Of a stretch of 25,158 nucleotides of DNA, positions 1 through 7,418 are shown in pieces. The translations under genes were made by a program, and so were the position numbers. The stretch is from assembly GCA_036557185.1 (NCBI GenBank), contig DATBHZ010000074.1, positions 1 through 25,158 of the forward strand, given 5' to 3'. Every line of letters begins with the position of its first letter. Within the stretch, counting starts at the first letter, position 1. This DNA is from DATBHZ01 sp036557185 (GTDB lineage: Bacteria; Actinomycetota; Acidimicrobiia; IMCC26256; JAENVU01). Under the pieces are notes generated by a model, which was not told the DNA's origin, made no database searches, and was given only the letters and a program-made list of their open reading frames with translations.

Positions 1-1
1 C

Positions 2-1117
2 CCCACGCTCGCCCTCGAGCGTGACCTCGACCTCATCACGCATCTCGACGCGTGGGGGTACGACGAGGCTTGGATCGGGGAGCACCACTCCGCCGGGTAC
101 GAGATCATCGCCTCACCCGAGGTCTTCATCGGTGTCGCGGCTGAGCGCAGCAAGCACATCAAGCTCGGCACCGGGGTGAGCTCGCTCCCCTACCACCACC
201 CGCTCATGCTGGCGGACCGCATGGTGCTGCTCGACCACCTGACGCGCGGCCGGTCGATGCTCGGTGTCGGCCCCGGCCAGCTCACTTCCGACGCGCACAT
301 GCTCGGCATCCCAGCCGACGAGCAACGGCCGCGCATGGAGGAGGCACTCGACGCGTTGATGCGCCTGCTGCGCGGCGAGACGGTCACGCTCGAGACCGAT
401 TGGTGCACGCTGCGAGAGGCCCGCTTGCAGCTCCGGCCGTACAGCGACCCGTGCTTCGACATCGCGGTCGCGGCGAGCTTCTCCCCGACGGGCGCGCGGG
501 CAGCGGGGAAGCACGGGATCGGCATGCTGAGCGTGGCCGCGACCGCAAAGCAGGGGATGGATCTCCTCGGCCACCACTGGAACCTCTGGGAGGAGATCGC
601 GCTCGAGCACGGGCACGTCGCCGACCGTGCGAAGTGGCGGCTCGTCGGTCCGATGCACATCGCGGAGACACGCGAGCAGGCGGAGCGCGACGTCGAGCAC
701 GGCATCGTCGAGTTCTCGCAGTACTTCACGCACGTGCTGCCCGCCGGACCGGTGCAGGGCAACACGCCGGCCGAGATCATCGAGAACAACAAACAGGCCG
801 GCTTCGCGGTCATCGGCACCCCCGACGATGCGATCGCGAAGATCGAGGAGCTGGTGGAGGCGAGCAACGGCGGGTTCGGCGCGTTCCTCTTCATGGACAA
901 CGACTGGGCGAACCCGCGCGCCAAGCTCCAGTCCTACGAGCTGTTCGCGCAGTACGTGATGCCGCACTTCCAGGGCCAGCTCGACGCTCCCGCCGCATCG
1001 TGCGAATGGGTGACGGAGAGCGGCGGCGAGTTCGTCGGACGCGCCGCCAACGCGATCGCGAAGTCGATCGCGGACCACGCCGCTGAGCAGGAGTCGAAAC
1101 AGACCCCCGCGAGCTGA
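2..1117 (+). CDS. LLM-class flavin-dependent monooxygenase (limonene-monooxygenase-like), 5' truncated
   Basis: The reading frame is open from base 2, so the N-terminus lies outside the window; 371 residues are visible up to the TGA at 1115-1117. The first visible residues (an AWIGEHHS segment, then KLGTGVSSLPYHHP and LTRGRSMLGVGPG) are the characteristic TIM-barrel strands of the bacterial luciferase-like family, which oxidises substrates using reduced FMN or F420. The later ADRAKWRLVGPMHIAETREQA segment resembles limonene 1,2-monooxygenase-type members, an impression from memory rather than a search. It probably hydroxylates or epoxidises a small hydrophobic compound in the cytoplasm. The C-terminal 40 residues look like a family-specific tail. 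It converges on the SnoaL-like gene, with a strong hairpin between them. An ATG at 176 is internal to the conserved fold, so it is not the real start. Confidence 0.85.
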   Translation, partial: PTLALERDLDLITHLDAWGYDEAWIGEHHSAGYEIIASPEVFIGVAAERSKHIKLGTGVSSLPYHHPLMLADRMVLLDHLTRGRSMLGVGPGQLTSDAHMLGIPADEQRPRMEEALDALMRLLRGETVTLETDWCTLREARLQLRPYSDPCFDIAVAASFSPTGARAAGKHGIGMLSVAATAKQGMDLLGHHWNLWEEIALEHGHVADRAKWRLVGPMHIAETREQAERDVEHGIVEFSQYFTHVLPAGPVQGNTPAEIIENNKQAGFAVIGTPDDAIAKIEELVEASNGGFGAFLFMDNDWANPRAKLQSYELFAQYVMPHFQGQLDAPAASCEWVTESGGEFVGRAANAIAKSIADHAAEQESKQTPAS

Positions 1118-1137
1118 CCCCCGCCGACCTCCCCTCC

Positions 1138-1187
1138 GACTTTCTTTCCGTAACCGTTGCTGGGGCAACGGTTTCCGCGGGAAAGTC
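1138..1187. terminator. Bidirectional hairpin terminator between convergent genes
   Basis: A perfect 9-bp stem (AACCGTTGC 1152-1160, GCAACGGTT 1165-1173) closes a TGGG loop. It is flanked by an outer 7-bp inverted repeat (GACTTTC 1138-1144, GAAAGTC 1181-1187). It fills the gap between the stops at 1117 (+) and 1200 (-), so it can serve both transcripts. There is no long U-tract, as is common for terminators in high-GC actinobacteria. Confidence 0.75.
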
Positions 1188-1199
1188 GAGTCAGAGGCG

Positions 1200-1643
1200 T
1201 CAGTCGGGGCCGATGTCGGGGTCGCCGGCGATGGGCGAGCCGTGGTGCACGACGAGCTTCCAGCGCGATCCGTCGAACGCGAAGAGGTTCACCGCCGCGA
1301 TCCGGGCGCTCTGGATCTCGGCGAGGTCCTCACCACCCTCGCGGGAGCCGACGGACTGGAGGATGTTCTCCTCGAGCGTGACCCAGGCCAGGTCGCCCGA
1401 GATGCTGAGCTCCTCCTCGGCGAGCAGGAATTGGATGAAATTCGTCCCGCCGAAGATGGCGTCCCAGGAGCCCGCCACCCGCGGCCAGCCGCGCAGTGTC
1501 GGCCAGCCCGGATGGGTCACCGACACCCGGTCGGAGTGCTCCCACACGTCGGCCATCGCGTCGAGATCGCCCGTCTCGAACGCCTCGTAGAACGCGGCAT
1601 TCGCGGCGCGCACCAGAGCTTCGCCACCTTGCACGTTTGCCAT
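1200..1643 (-). CDS. SnoaL-like / NTF2-fold domain protein
   Basis: This 147-residue protein has the length and pattern of the SnoaL_3/DUF4440 group of NTF2-like folds. An N-terminal helix contains AFYEAFETGDLDAMADVW. A VTHPGWPTLRG turn and a WDAIF helix follow. The C-terminal beta strands end in WKLVVHHGSP. Members act as small cytoplasmic isomerases or hydrolases, or as binding proteins; no substrate can be read from the sequence. The ATG at 1643 is only 11 bp from the divergent start of the alpha/beta hydrolase, so promoter elements for this gene must lie inside its neighbour. A GGAGGG lies upstream but 17 nt away, too far for a normal ribosome binding site. Confidence 0.8.
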   Translation of the reverse strand: MANVQGGEALVRAANAAFYEAFETGDLDAMADVWEHSDRVSVTHPGWPTLRGWPRVAGSWDAIFGGTNFIQFLLAEEELSISGDLAWVTLEENILQSVGSREGGEDLAEIQSARIAAVNLFAFDGSRWKLVVHHGSPIAGDPDIGPD

Positions 1644-1654
1644 GATGACGCACC

Positions 1655-2524
1655 ATGCAGCCCTCCGCGCCGATCCTCTCGAAGTTCACCCCGTCGAGAG
1701 GGGTGGCGCTGGCCGTCCACAGCTGGGGCGGCGACGGTCCACCGGTCTTGCTCGCGCATCCCACGGGCTTCCACGGCCGTGCCTGGGCCCCGGTGGCCCG
1801 GCGCCTGGTCGCGGCCGGTCGAAGCGTGTGGTCGTTCGACTTCAGGGGCCACGGCGACAGCGACCCGTCACCCGACGGCCGCTACTCGTGGCACGAGTTC
1901 GCCGACGACGCGCTCGCCGTCACCCACCATCTGGGCCTCGCCGGTGACTCCGAGCTCCTCGCGTGCGGGCACTCGAAGGGAGGCGCGGCACTCATGCTCG
2001 GCGCGCTCCGCGAGCCGGACGCCTATCCGCGCTTGTGGTGCTACGAGCCGATCGTGGTGGCGTCCGAGCTCGCCATGCCCGACGGGATCGACAACCCGCT
2101 CTCGCGCTCCGCGCTGCGACGACGCGCGGAATGGAGCTCTCGCGCCGAGGCGCGCGAGTCATATGGCTCCAAGGAGCCGCTGGACGCGCTGCACGCCGAC
2201 GCACTCGACGCGTACGTCGACTATGGGATGCGTGACCTCGATGACGGCGGTGTGGCTCTCAAGTGCGCTCCGGAGCACGAGGCACAGATGTACGCGATGA
2301 GCGCGCGCAACGGTCTGTACGAGCACCTTTCCGAGGTTCCGGTGCCGGTGCTCGTCGCATGTGGCGCGACCTCCAACTCGATCACGCCTCAGCTTGCAAC
2401 GCGTATCGTCGAGCTGCTCCCTCGCGGAACGCTGGAGGTGTGGGAGGCGCGCGGTCACTTCGGCCCGCTCGAGGACCCCGACCGCGCGGTTGTGTCGATG
2501 CTCGAGTTCGCTACGAAGCCTTGA
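1655..2524 (+). CDS. Alpha/beta hydrolase
   Basis: The 289-residue protein has the alpha/beta-hydrolase core in order. The oxyanion-hole loop AHPTGFHG is near residues 34-41, the FDFRGHGDSD turn near 61-70, the nucleophile elbow GHSKG has Ser107, and the C-terminal catalytic His268 sits in ARGHFGPLEDPD. Lysine in the elbow, in place of the usual Met, Gln or Leu, is unusual but occurs in the family. It probably hydrolyses an ester, lactone or similar small substrate in the cytoplasm. It starts 11 bp from the divergent SnoaL-like gene. Its last 14 bases overlap the convergent LLM oxidoreductase gene. Confidence 0.87.
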   Translation: MQPSAPILSKFTPSRGVALAVHSWGGDGPPVLLAHPTGFHGRAWAPVARRLVAAGRSVWSFDFRGHGDSDPSPDGRYSWHEFADDALAVTHHLGLAGDSELLACGHSKGGAALMLGALREPDAYPRLWCYEPIVVASELAMPDGIDNPLSRSALRRRAEWSSRAEARESYGSKEPLDALHADALDAYVDYGMRDLDDGGVALKCAPEHEAQMYAMSARNGLYEHLSEVPVPVLVACGATSNSITPQLATRIVELLPRGTLEVWEARGHFGPLEDPDRAVVSMLEFATKP

Positions 2525-3524
2525 ACCCTTCGAGCACCGCGCTCCAGCGCGCGGGGTCGGACGCGTAGGGCGCGTAGAACGACAGCCGGTCGACGATGTC
2601 CCCGTACCGCTCGAGCAGCAGGCGCGGAATGTCCTCGGGCTCGGCGACGACGGCGAACGTGTGGAGCACGTCGTCGTCGATCAGCTCGCCCATCTCCTTC
2701 CACTTGCCCTGCTTCGAGAGCGTGTTGAGCTCGGGTTGGAGATCACCCCAGCCGTGCAGCTCGAGCACGCCGCGGTACGCGGGTGTGGAGCCGTAGAACG
2801 CGATCTGCTGCTTGGTGCCGGCAATCGCCTTCGCGAGCTCGTCGTCGTTCGTACCGGTGACGACGAACAGCGGACCGGAGAGCTGGAAGTCTGCTCTGGT
2901 CTTCCCCGCTTTCTTCCAACCCCGCTCGAGCGCCGGCATCGTCACCTCGCGCACGTAGCGCTCGGTGGTGAAGCCGTGCAGGATGATGCCGTCGGCGACC
3001 TCGCCCGCGACCTCGGTCATGCGCTCGCCCACCGCGGCGAGGAAGACCTTCGGCGGCCCATAGCGGTTCGGACCCGGGTTGAAGAACGGCGTCATCAGGG
3101 TGTGCTGGTAGAACTCGCCGCGGAAGTCGAGCTTGGTGCCCTCGTCCCACGACTCCCAGATCGCGCGCATCGCCAGGATCAGCTCCCGCATGCGCGCCGC
3201 CGGGTGCGACCAGGGCATGGCGAAGCGCTTCTCGATGTGCGCCTTGACCTGGCTGCCGAGGCCGAGGATGAACCGGCCCTGGGAATAGGCCTGAACATCG
3301 TGCCCGATGCTCGCGAGCGTCATCGGGTTGCGCGCGAACGCCACGGCGATCCCCGTGCCGAGCTCGATGCGCTCCGTGTGCTCGGCAGCGACCACAAGCG
3401 GGAAGAACGGATCGTGACCGGTCTCCGCCGACCACAGGCCGTCGTAGCCGATCTCCTCCTGCGCCTGCGCGGACGCGATGACCGACCCGAAATCCGCTCC
3501 GCCGAGCCCGCCGTCGACCTTCAT
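2511..3524 (-). CDS. LLM-class, probably F420-dependent oxidoreductase
   Basis: The 337-residue protein begins MKVDGGLGGADF and carries typical luciferase-like TIM-barrel signatures: EEIGYDGLWSAETGHDPFFP near residues 23-42, ELGTGIAVAFARNPM, and GRFILGLGSQVKAHIEKRF. Members of this pattern in actinobacteria are annotated as F420-dependent oxidoreductases (TIGR03617-type, from memory). The substrate is unknown. The start at 3524 is preferred over an in-frame upstream ATG because the region before it translates to an Arg/Pro-rich stretch with no family resemblance, and because a TAGGGT hexamer lies 7 nt upstream of this ATG. The stop codon lies inside the end of the convergent hydrolase gene (14-bp overlap). 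Confidence 0.88.
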   Translation of the reverse strand: MKVDGGLGGADFGSVIASAQAQEEIGYDGLWSAETGHDPFFPLVVAAEHTERIELGTGIAVAFARNPMTLASIGHDVQAYSQGRFILGLGSQVKAHIEKRFAMPWSHPAARMRELILAMRAIWESWDEGTKLDFRGEFYQHTLMTPFFNPGPNRYGPPKVFLAAVGERMTEVAGEVADGIILHGFTTERYVREVTMPALERGWKKAGKTRADFQLSGPLFVVTGTNDDELAKAIAGTKQQIAFYGSTPAYRGVLELHGWGDLQPELNTLSKQGKWKEMGELIDDDVLHTFAVVAEPEDIPRLLLERYGDIVDRLSFYAPYASDPARWSAVLEGFKAS

Positions 3525-3531
3525 CGCGCGG

Positions 3532-3537
3532 ACCCTA
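3532..3537 (-). promoter_or_regulatory. -10 element (TAGGGT) of the LLM oxidoreductase, leaderless type
   Basis: On the minus strand TAGGGT is followed by 7 nt and then the ATG at 3524. This spacing puts the transcription start on or next to the start codon, and no Shine-Dalgarno sequence is needed. Confidence 0.55.
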
Positions 3538-3615
3538 CCGGCATCTCGCGGCGCGATTCCATGCCGGGCCGCACAGGGCCGGCGCCGGTCCACCACGAGT
3601 GTCCTAGCCCCCCTG

Positions 3616-3621
3616 TACCCT
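3616..3621 (+). promoter_or_regulatory. -10 element (TACCCT) of the nuclease gene, leaderless type
   Basis: TACCCT lies 6 nt before the ATG at 3628. It drives the four-gene plus-strand cluster and is divergent from the LLM promoter about 80 bp away. Nothing else recognisable lies in the 103-bp gap. Confidence 0.55.
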
Positions 3622-3627
3622 CGCCGC

Positions 3628-4467
3628 ATGGGAGTAGGGCTTCCGCGCGGTCTGTCTCCGAGCTCGTTCTCGGCGTTCAAGGACTGCCCGCTCGCGTTCA
3701 AGTACGCCTACCTCGACCGCCTCCCCCAACCTCCGTCTCCGCCCGCGAGCAAGGGCACGCTCGTGCACCGGGCACTCGAGCTCCTGATGCTGAAGGAGCC
3801 CGGGGCGCGGACGTTGCCGGTGGCGCTGGCCGATCTCGACCGCGCCCGCCGCGAGCTCGCCGAGCATCCCGACTTCAGCGAGCTCGAGATGAGCGAGGCC
3901 GAGTGGGACGAGTTCCACGCCGATGCGGAAGCTCTGGTGCGCCGGTACTTCGAGCTCGAGGACCCGTCGACGGTCACACCGATCGGTCTCGAGCTGCGGT
4001 TGGAGGTACCGGTCGGGAGCGTGCGGCTGCGGGGCGTGATCGACCGCCTCGAGATCGACGCCGACGGCGAGCTGGTCATCACCGACTACAAGACGGGGTC
4101 GGTGCCGAACGAATACCGCGAGCAGCAGCGCCTCGCAGGCGTGCACATGTACGCGTTCATGGTGAACCAGACCTTGGGCCGGCGCCCCGTGCGGGTCCAG
4201 CTCCTGTACCTCTCCAAGCCCGAGGCGATCATCGCCGTGCCGTCGGAGCAGTCGGTCGGCGCGGTGGCTCGCAAGACCGGCGCGCTCTGGTCGGCGATCG
4301 CGACGGCCTGTGCCCGCGACGACTTCCGGCCCAGCCCCGGCCCGCTGTGCAACTACTGCACCTTCAAGCCCTACTGCCCCGCCTTCGGTGGGGATCCCCA
4401 GCTCGCTGCAGAGCTGCGCGGGCCCGGCACCGTCATCGAGCCGAGCCTCCCCCTGCTCGCCGGCTGA
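3628..4467 (+). CDS. RecB-family PD-(D/E)XK nuclease with Fe-S cysteines
   Basis: The 279-residue protein shows the RecB/Cas4/AddB-type nuclease arrangement. The N-terminal LSPSSFSAFKDCP holds Cys20. GTLVHRALE holds the metal-binding His47. Asp139 in GVIDRLE and the DYK triad at 153-155 complete the active site, and a QxxxxxxxY helix follows near 167-175. A C-terminal cluster of Cys241, Cys244 and Cys250 combines with Cys20 to give the four ligands of a 4Fe-4S cluster. Stand-alone actinobacterial proteins of this size are annotated as RecB-family exonucleases (Rv2119-like, from memory). It probably cleaves single-stranded DNA ends in repair. There are no adjacent cas genes. The PAP2 gene starts 3 nt after its stop. 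Confidence 0.88.
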   Translation: MGVGLPRGLSPSSFSAFKDCPLAFKYAYLDRLPQPPSPPASKGTLVHRALELLMLKEPGARTLPVALADLDRARRELAEHPDFSELEMSEAEWDEFHADAEALVRRYFELEDPSTVTPIGLELRLEVPVGSVRLRGVIDRLEIDADGELVITDYKTGSVPNEYREQQRLAGVHMYAFMVNQTLGRRPVRVQLLYLSKPEAIIAVPSEQSVGAVARKTGALWSAIATACARDDFRPSPGPLCNYCTFKPYCPAFGGDPQLAAELRGPGTVIEPSLPLLAG

Positions 4468-4470
4468 CGC

Positions 4471-4986
4471 GTGACCAACGCGTTCGACGAGGCCGTCGAC
4501 CGTGCCGCGGATGCGATCCGCGGCCCCGCGATGGACCGGGTCATGTACACGCTCTCGAGCGCGGCGGACCACAGCATCCTGTGGTTCGCGATCGGCGGCC
4601 TCAAGGGTGTCGCCGCGCGCGACCCCCGCTACGTAGCGAAGTTCGCCACGGTGATGGGGCTCGAGTCGGCGCTCACCAACGGTCTCCTCAAGGGCATCGT
4701 CGGACGCACGCGGCCCACCCACGAGATCACGGAAGGGCCTCTCCCCTACGGGATGCGCCGGCCCATCACGTCGTCCTTCCCGTCCGGCCACGCGACCGCC
4801 GCGTTCACGGCCGCCTCGATCCTGGCGGCCACGGGGAGGGGGTCCCTGCGCTGGTACGTGCTCGCAGGCGTCGTGGCGAGCACGCGGGTCTACACGAAGA
4901 TGCACCACGCGTCCGACGTGCTGGCGGGCGCGGCGCTCGGCCTCGCGATGGGTCACGCAGCCAGGCACTGGTTCACACGGTCATAG
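4471..4986 (+). CDS. PAP2-family membrane phosphatase
   Basis: The 171-residue protein begins with GTG, 3 nt after the nuclease stop. It contains all three phosphatidic-acid-phosphatase type 2 motifs: K74-x6-R81-P82, PSGH at 104-107, and R139-x5-H145-x3-D149. Hydrophobic segments surround them, as expected for an integral membrane enzyme that removes phosphate from a lipid (phosphatidate, or undecaprenyl- or prenyl-diphosphate). The substrate cannot be chosen from sequence alone. Actinobacterial cell-envelope paralogues of this size often act on polyprenyl phosphates. Co-location with a WS/DGAT acyltransferase two genes downstream would also suit a phosphatidate phosphatase feeding triacylglycerol synthesis, which is an inference. 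Confidence 0.87.
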   Translation: MTNAFDEAVDRAADAIRGPAMDRVMYTLSSAADHSILWFAIGGLKGVAARDPRYVAKFATVMGLESALTNGLLKGIVGRTRPTHEITEGPLPYGMRRPITSSFPSGHATAAFTAASILAATGRGSLRWYVLAGVVASTRVYTKMHHASDVLAGAALGLAMGHAARHWFTRS

Positions 4987-4989
4987 AGT
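4984..4989 (+). promoter_or_regulatory. -10 element (TAGAGT) of the DsbA-like gene, leaderless type
   Basis: TAGAGT begins with the TAG stop codon of the PAP2 gene and ends 6 nt before the ATG at 4996. It suggests a separate promoter inside the cluster. Confidence 0.5.
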
Positions 4990-4995
4990 GGCGGT

Positions 4996-5583
4996 ATGAC
5001 CCGCTCGATCTCCGTCACCTTCGACTACCGCTGTCCCTTCGCCCGCAACGGCCACGAGGCAGTGATCAACGCGCTCCGCGAGGGCGCCGATCTCGACGTG
5101 CATTACCTGCCGTTCTCGCTCGATCAGGTGCACGTCGAGGAAGGTGAGCCGCCTGTGTGGGAGCGCGACCCGGAGGTGTGGGGAACCGGCGTGACCGCGC
5201 TGCTCTACGGCATCGCGATCCGCGATGCGTTCCCCGACAAGTTCGTCGACGCGCACCTGGCGCTGTTCGCAGCGCGCCACGACCACGGCAAGAAGCTCGG
5301 CCACGAAGACGTGCTCGAGGAGACGATCGCAGGCGTCGGGCTCGACGTCGACGCCGTCAAGGCCGAGGTGTGGAGCGGCCGCCCGCTCAAGACCCTGGCG
5401 GCGGAGCACACCGAGGCGGTCGACGAGCACCGGGTGTTCGGCGTGCCCACCTTCATCGAGGGCGACGAAGCCGTGTTCATCCGCTTCATGGAGCGGGGCC
5501 GCGCCGACGACCTCCTCCGCGCGCTCGACCTCCTCCAGTGGTCGCGGCTCAACGAGTTCAAGCGGACGAAGATCGCGAGATAG
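4996..5583 (+). CDS. DsbA/FrnE-like thioredoxin-fold protein with a single-Cys CPFA motif
   Basis: This 195-residue protein has the DsbA-family layout: a first strand SVTFDYRCPFA, an inserted helical domain, and a cis-proline strand GVPTFIEGD near the C-terminus. The usual CxxC is reduced to C-P-F-A (Cys13). It is therefore more likely a monothiol, glutathione/mycothiol-type transferase, isomerase or reductase than a disulfide oxidase. There is no signal peptide, which indicates the cytoplasm. The mycothiol amidase gene elsewhere in the window makes mycothiol the natural thiol partner, as an inference. Its stop is 5 nt before the start of the WS/DGAT gene. Confidence 0.82.
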   Translation: MTRSISVTFDYRCPFARNGHEAVINALREGADLDVHYLPFSLDQVHVEEGEPPVWERDPEVWGTGVTALLYGIAIRDAFPDKFVDAHLALFAARHDHGKKLGHEDVLEETIAGVGLDVDAVKAEVWSGRPLKTLAAEHTEAVDEHRVFGVPTFIEGDEAVFIRFMERGRADDLLRALDLLQWSRLNEFKRTKIAR

Positions 5584-5588
5584 CGCCG

Positions 5589-7025
5589 ATGGCCGGCTCG
5601 AGCCGGATGTCGCCGACCGAGGCGATCATGTGGGCGGTCGACAAGGACCCAGCCCTCCGTTCCGACTACTGCAACCTCACGATTCTCGACGCTGTCCCCG
5701 ACGTCCGGCGCTTGCGCGTCAAGCTCGCCCAAGCGATCGCCGAGCTTCCCCGTCTCGCGGAGCGCGTCGTCGCGGCTCCGCTGCGCATCGCGCCGCCGGA
5801 GTGGCGGCCCGATCCCACGTTCGACCTCGACTACCACCTCCGCCGCGTCGCGTTGCCGGGATCGGGCTCGATGCGTGAGCTGCTGGACCTCTCGTCGACG
5901 CTCTGCACCCTGCCGCTCGACCGCTCGCGCCCGCTCTGGGAGTTCACGCTCGTCGAGGGTCTCGAAGGTGGGCGCGCGGCGCTGCTCCAGAGGGTGCATC
6001 ACGCGATCGTCGACGGCGTCGGGGGCCTCCGGCTCTCACTCACGCTGGTCGACCTCGAACGGGACCCCGTCCCCTTGGCGGTCGGCACGGCGAGGCAGCT
6101 CGCGAGCGACGAGGACGCCCGTCGGCAGCGAGAAGTGCTCGGGGACCCGATCGACCGCGATTCACCGGCCGACGTGTTGCGCGAAGCGGTGCGCGACGCC
6201 GTGCAGTCCGGCGCGGGGCTGGTGCGCAAGGGAGCGGTGGCGGGAGCGGACCTCGTCGCGCACCCGGCGGCCATCCCGCCGAGGCTCGCCGACACCGCCG
6301 CCCTGCTCGCGTCCTTGCGGCGGCAGCTCCTCGTGACGGACCCCGCCAGATCGCAGCTCATGGCGGAACGATCGCTGGGACGGCGGTTCGACGTGCTCCG
6401 CCTGCCGCTCGACGCGGCGGCAGAGGCCGCGCACCGCTTCGGCGGGAGCGTGAACGACCTCTTCGTGACGGGTGTGTCCGGCGCGCTCGGGCTCTACCAC
6501 TCGGGGATGGGAGAGCCCACCGAGGAGCTCCGGATGGCGATGCCGGTGAACACGCGCTCGGGGCCTGCCGACAGCGCGGCGAACCGCTTCGCGCCCACGC
6601 GGGTCCTGGTCCCACTCGGTCCGAAGGATCCGCGCGAGCGGTTCAACGCAGTCCACGCTCGGCTGGCGGCGATCCGAGAAGAACCGGCCCTCGACGCGGC
6701 AGACGCGCTTGCCGCGCTGGTTGCGGGAGCGCCGACGTCGATCCTGGTCAGCGCCGCTCGAACGCAGACACGGACCGTCGACTTCGCGACGTCGAACCTG
6801 CGCGGGAGCCCCGAGGTCTTGTATCTCGGCGGCGCAAAGATCCTCGCGACCTACGGGATCGGACCGCGCGCCGGCTGCGCGCTGAACGTGACCGCGATCT
6901 CCTACGCCGGGTCACTGCACCTGGGGCTGAACTCCGATCCGGCCGCGGTGACCGATCCCGAAGCCCTGCTGAGCTGCTTCGAGGAGTCGTTCGACGCGCT
7001 GCTCGCCGCCGGTATCTCGCCTTAG
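5589..7025 (+). CDS. Wax ester synthase / diacylglycerol acyltransferase (WS/DGAT)
   Basis: The 478-residue length fits the family. The condensing motif HHAIVDG is at residues 137-143, inside QRVHHAIVDGVGGLRLS. The N-terminal SPTEAIMWAVDKDP and the DPTFDLDYHLRRVALPG segment are typical WS/DGAT sequences. The C-terminal domain includes the SNLRGSPEVLYLGGAKI strand. It transfers an acyl group from acyl-CoA to diacylglycerol or a long-chain alcohol and makes storage lipid at the membrane or lipid-droplet surface. The ATG at 5589 lies 5 nt after the preceding stop; an in-frame extension upstream would run through the DsbA-like gene. Its TAG shares a 4-bp TTAG overlap with the stop of the convergent small gene. 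Confidence 0.92.
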   Translation: MAGSSRMSPTEAIMWAVDKDPALRSDYCNLTILDAVPDVRRLRVKLAQAIAELPRLAERVVAAPLRIAPPEWRPDPTFDLDYHLRRVALPGSGSMRELLDLSSTLCTLPLDRSRPLWEFTLVEGLEGGRAALLQRVHHAIVDGVGGLRLSLTLVDLERDPVPLAVGTARQLASDEDARRQREVLGDPIDRDSPADVLREAVRDAVQSGAGLVRKGAVAGADLVAHPAAIPPRLADTAALLASLRRQLLVTDPARSQLMAERSLGRRFDVLRLPLDAAAEAAHRFGGSVNDLFVTGVSGALGLYHSGMGEPTEELRMAMPVNTRSGPADSAANRFAPTRVLVPLGPKDPRERFNAVHARLAAIREEPALDAADALAALVAGAPTSILVSAARTQTRTVDFATSNLRGSPEVLYLGGAKILATYGIGPRAGCALNVTAISYAGSLHLGLNSDPAAVTDPEALLSCFEESFDALLAAGISP

Positions 7026-7384
7026 GGGTGACGCGAGACGCTGCCCGAGGGCACGACGGCCTCGCTCCACTCCTCGTGGCCGGGGTCGAGCCAGTCCCGG
7101 TGCTCGCATGCGTCGGCCGTGTCTCCTGAGCCGTCGATCACGTAGAGGTGCAGCGTCGGCGCCTCGTTCGCGAGGTCGAGCAGATCCGACGTACGAGGAT
7201 GCGGCGGGGCGGCATCGAGCATGTCGACGAACGCGACGACGGCGAGCACCTTGCTGCGGCAGTCGGGGCACGCCGAGACGGTTGCCTCGTCGAGACCCCT
7301 TGTCACCGCGAGCAGGGACGACGCCTCGTCCTCGTCGAGGACGACCTCCACGCCGTCGTCGTCGGAGAAGGTCAGACCTGCCAC
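7022..7384 (-). CDS. Small acidic CxxC protein of unknown function
   Basis: I do not recognise a family. The 120-residue protein starts with GTG at 7384, chosen because a TATTTT -10 hexamer lies 6 nt upstream and the frame before it looks non-coding. It begins with an acidic stretch (SDDDGVEVVLDEDEASS). It then has a CPDC pair (Cys39, Cys42), a hydrophobic helix (KVLAVVAFVDML), a beta strand (TLHLYVIDGSG), and Cys93 with His95 and His103. The cysteines and histidines could form a small metal or zinc site. It is divergent from the quinone oxidoreductase gene (34 bp between starts) and overlaps the WS/DGAT stop by 4 bp. Confidence 0.65.
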   Translation of the reverse strand: MAGLTFSDDDGVEVVLDEDEASSLLAVTRGLDEATVSACPDCRSKVLAVVAFVDMLDAAPPHPRTSDLLDLANEAPTLHLYVIDGSGDTADACEHRDWLDPGHEEWSEAVVPSGSVSRHP

Positions 7385-7390
7385 GGCCGA

Positions 7391-7396
7391 AAAATA
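7391..7396 (-). promoter_or_regulatory. -10 element (TATTTT) of the small CxxC gene, leaderless type
   Basis: On the minus strand TATTTT lies 6 nt before the GTG at 7384. It stands out as an A/T run in GC-rich DNA and supports the start choice. Confidence 0.5.
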
Positions 7397-7405
7397 CCCT
7401 CCCGG

Positions 7406-7411
7406 TAAGGT
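7406..7411 (+). promoter_or_regulatory. -10 element (TAAGGT) of the quinone oxidoreductase, leaderless type
   Basis: TAAGGT lies 7 nt before the ATG at 7419. It is 9 bp from the opposing TATTTT element, so the two divergent genes share a very compact promoter region. Confidence 0.55.
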
Positions 7412-7418
7412 GCCTCCG

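Noticed and set aside
3628..4467. Nuclease as Cas4 of a CRISPR system
   Set aside because: There are no other cas genes and no repeat-spacer array anywhere in the window. Length and context fit a housekeeping RecB-like nuclease.
2361..5147. A 928-codon open frame on the plus strand
   Set aside because: It runs antisense to the LLM oxidoreductase and out of frame through the nuclease and PAP2 genes. Its translation is Arg/Pro/Ala-rich with no domain signature, which is a usual product of high-GC third positions.
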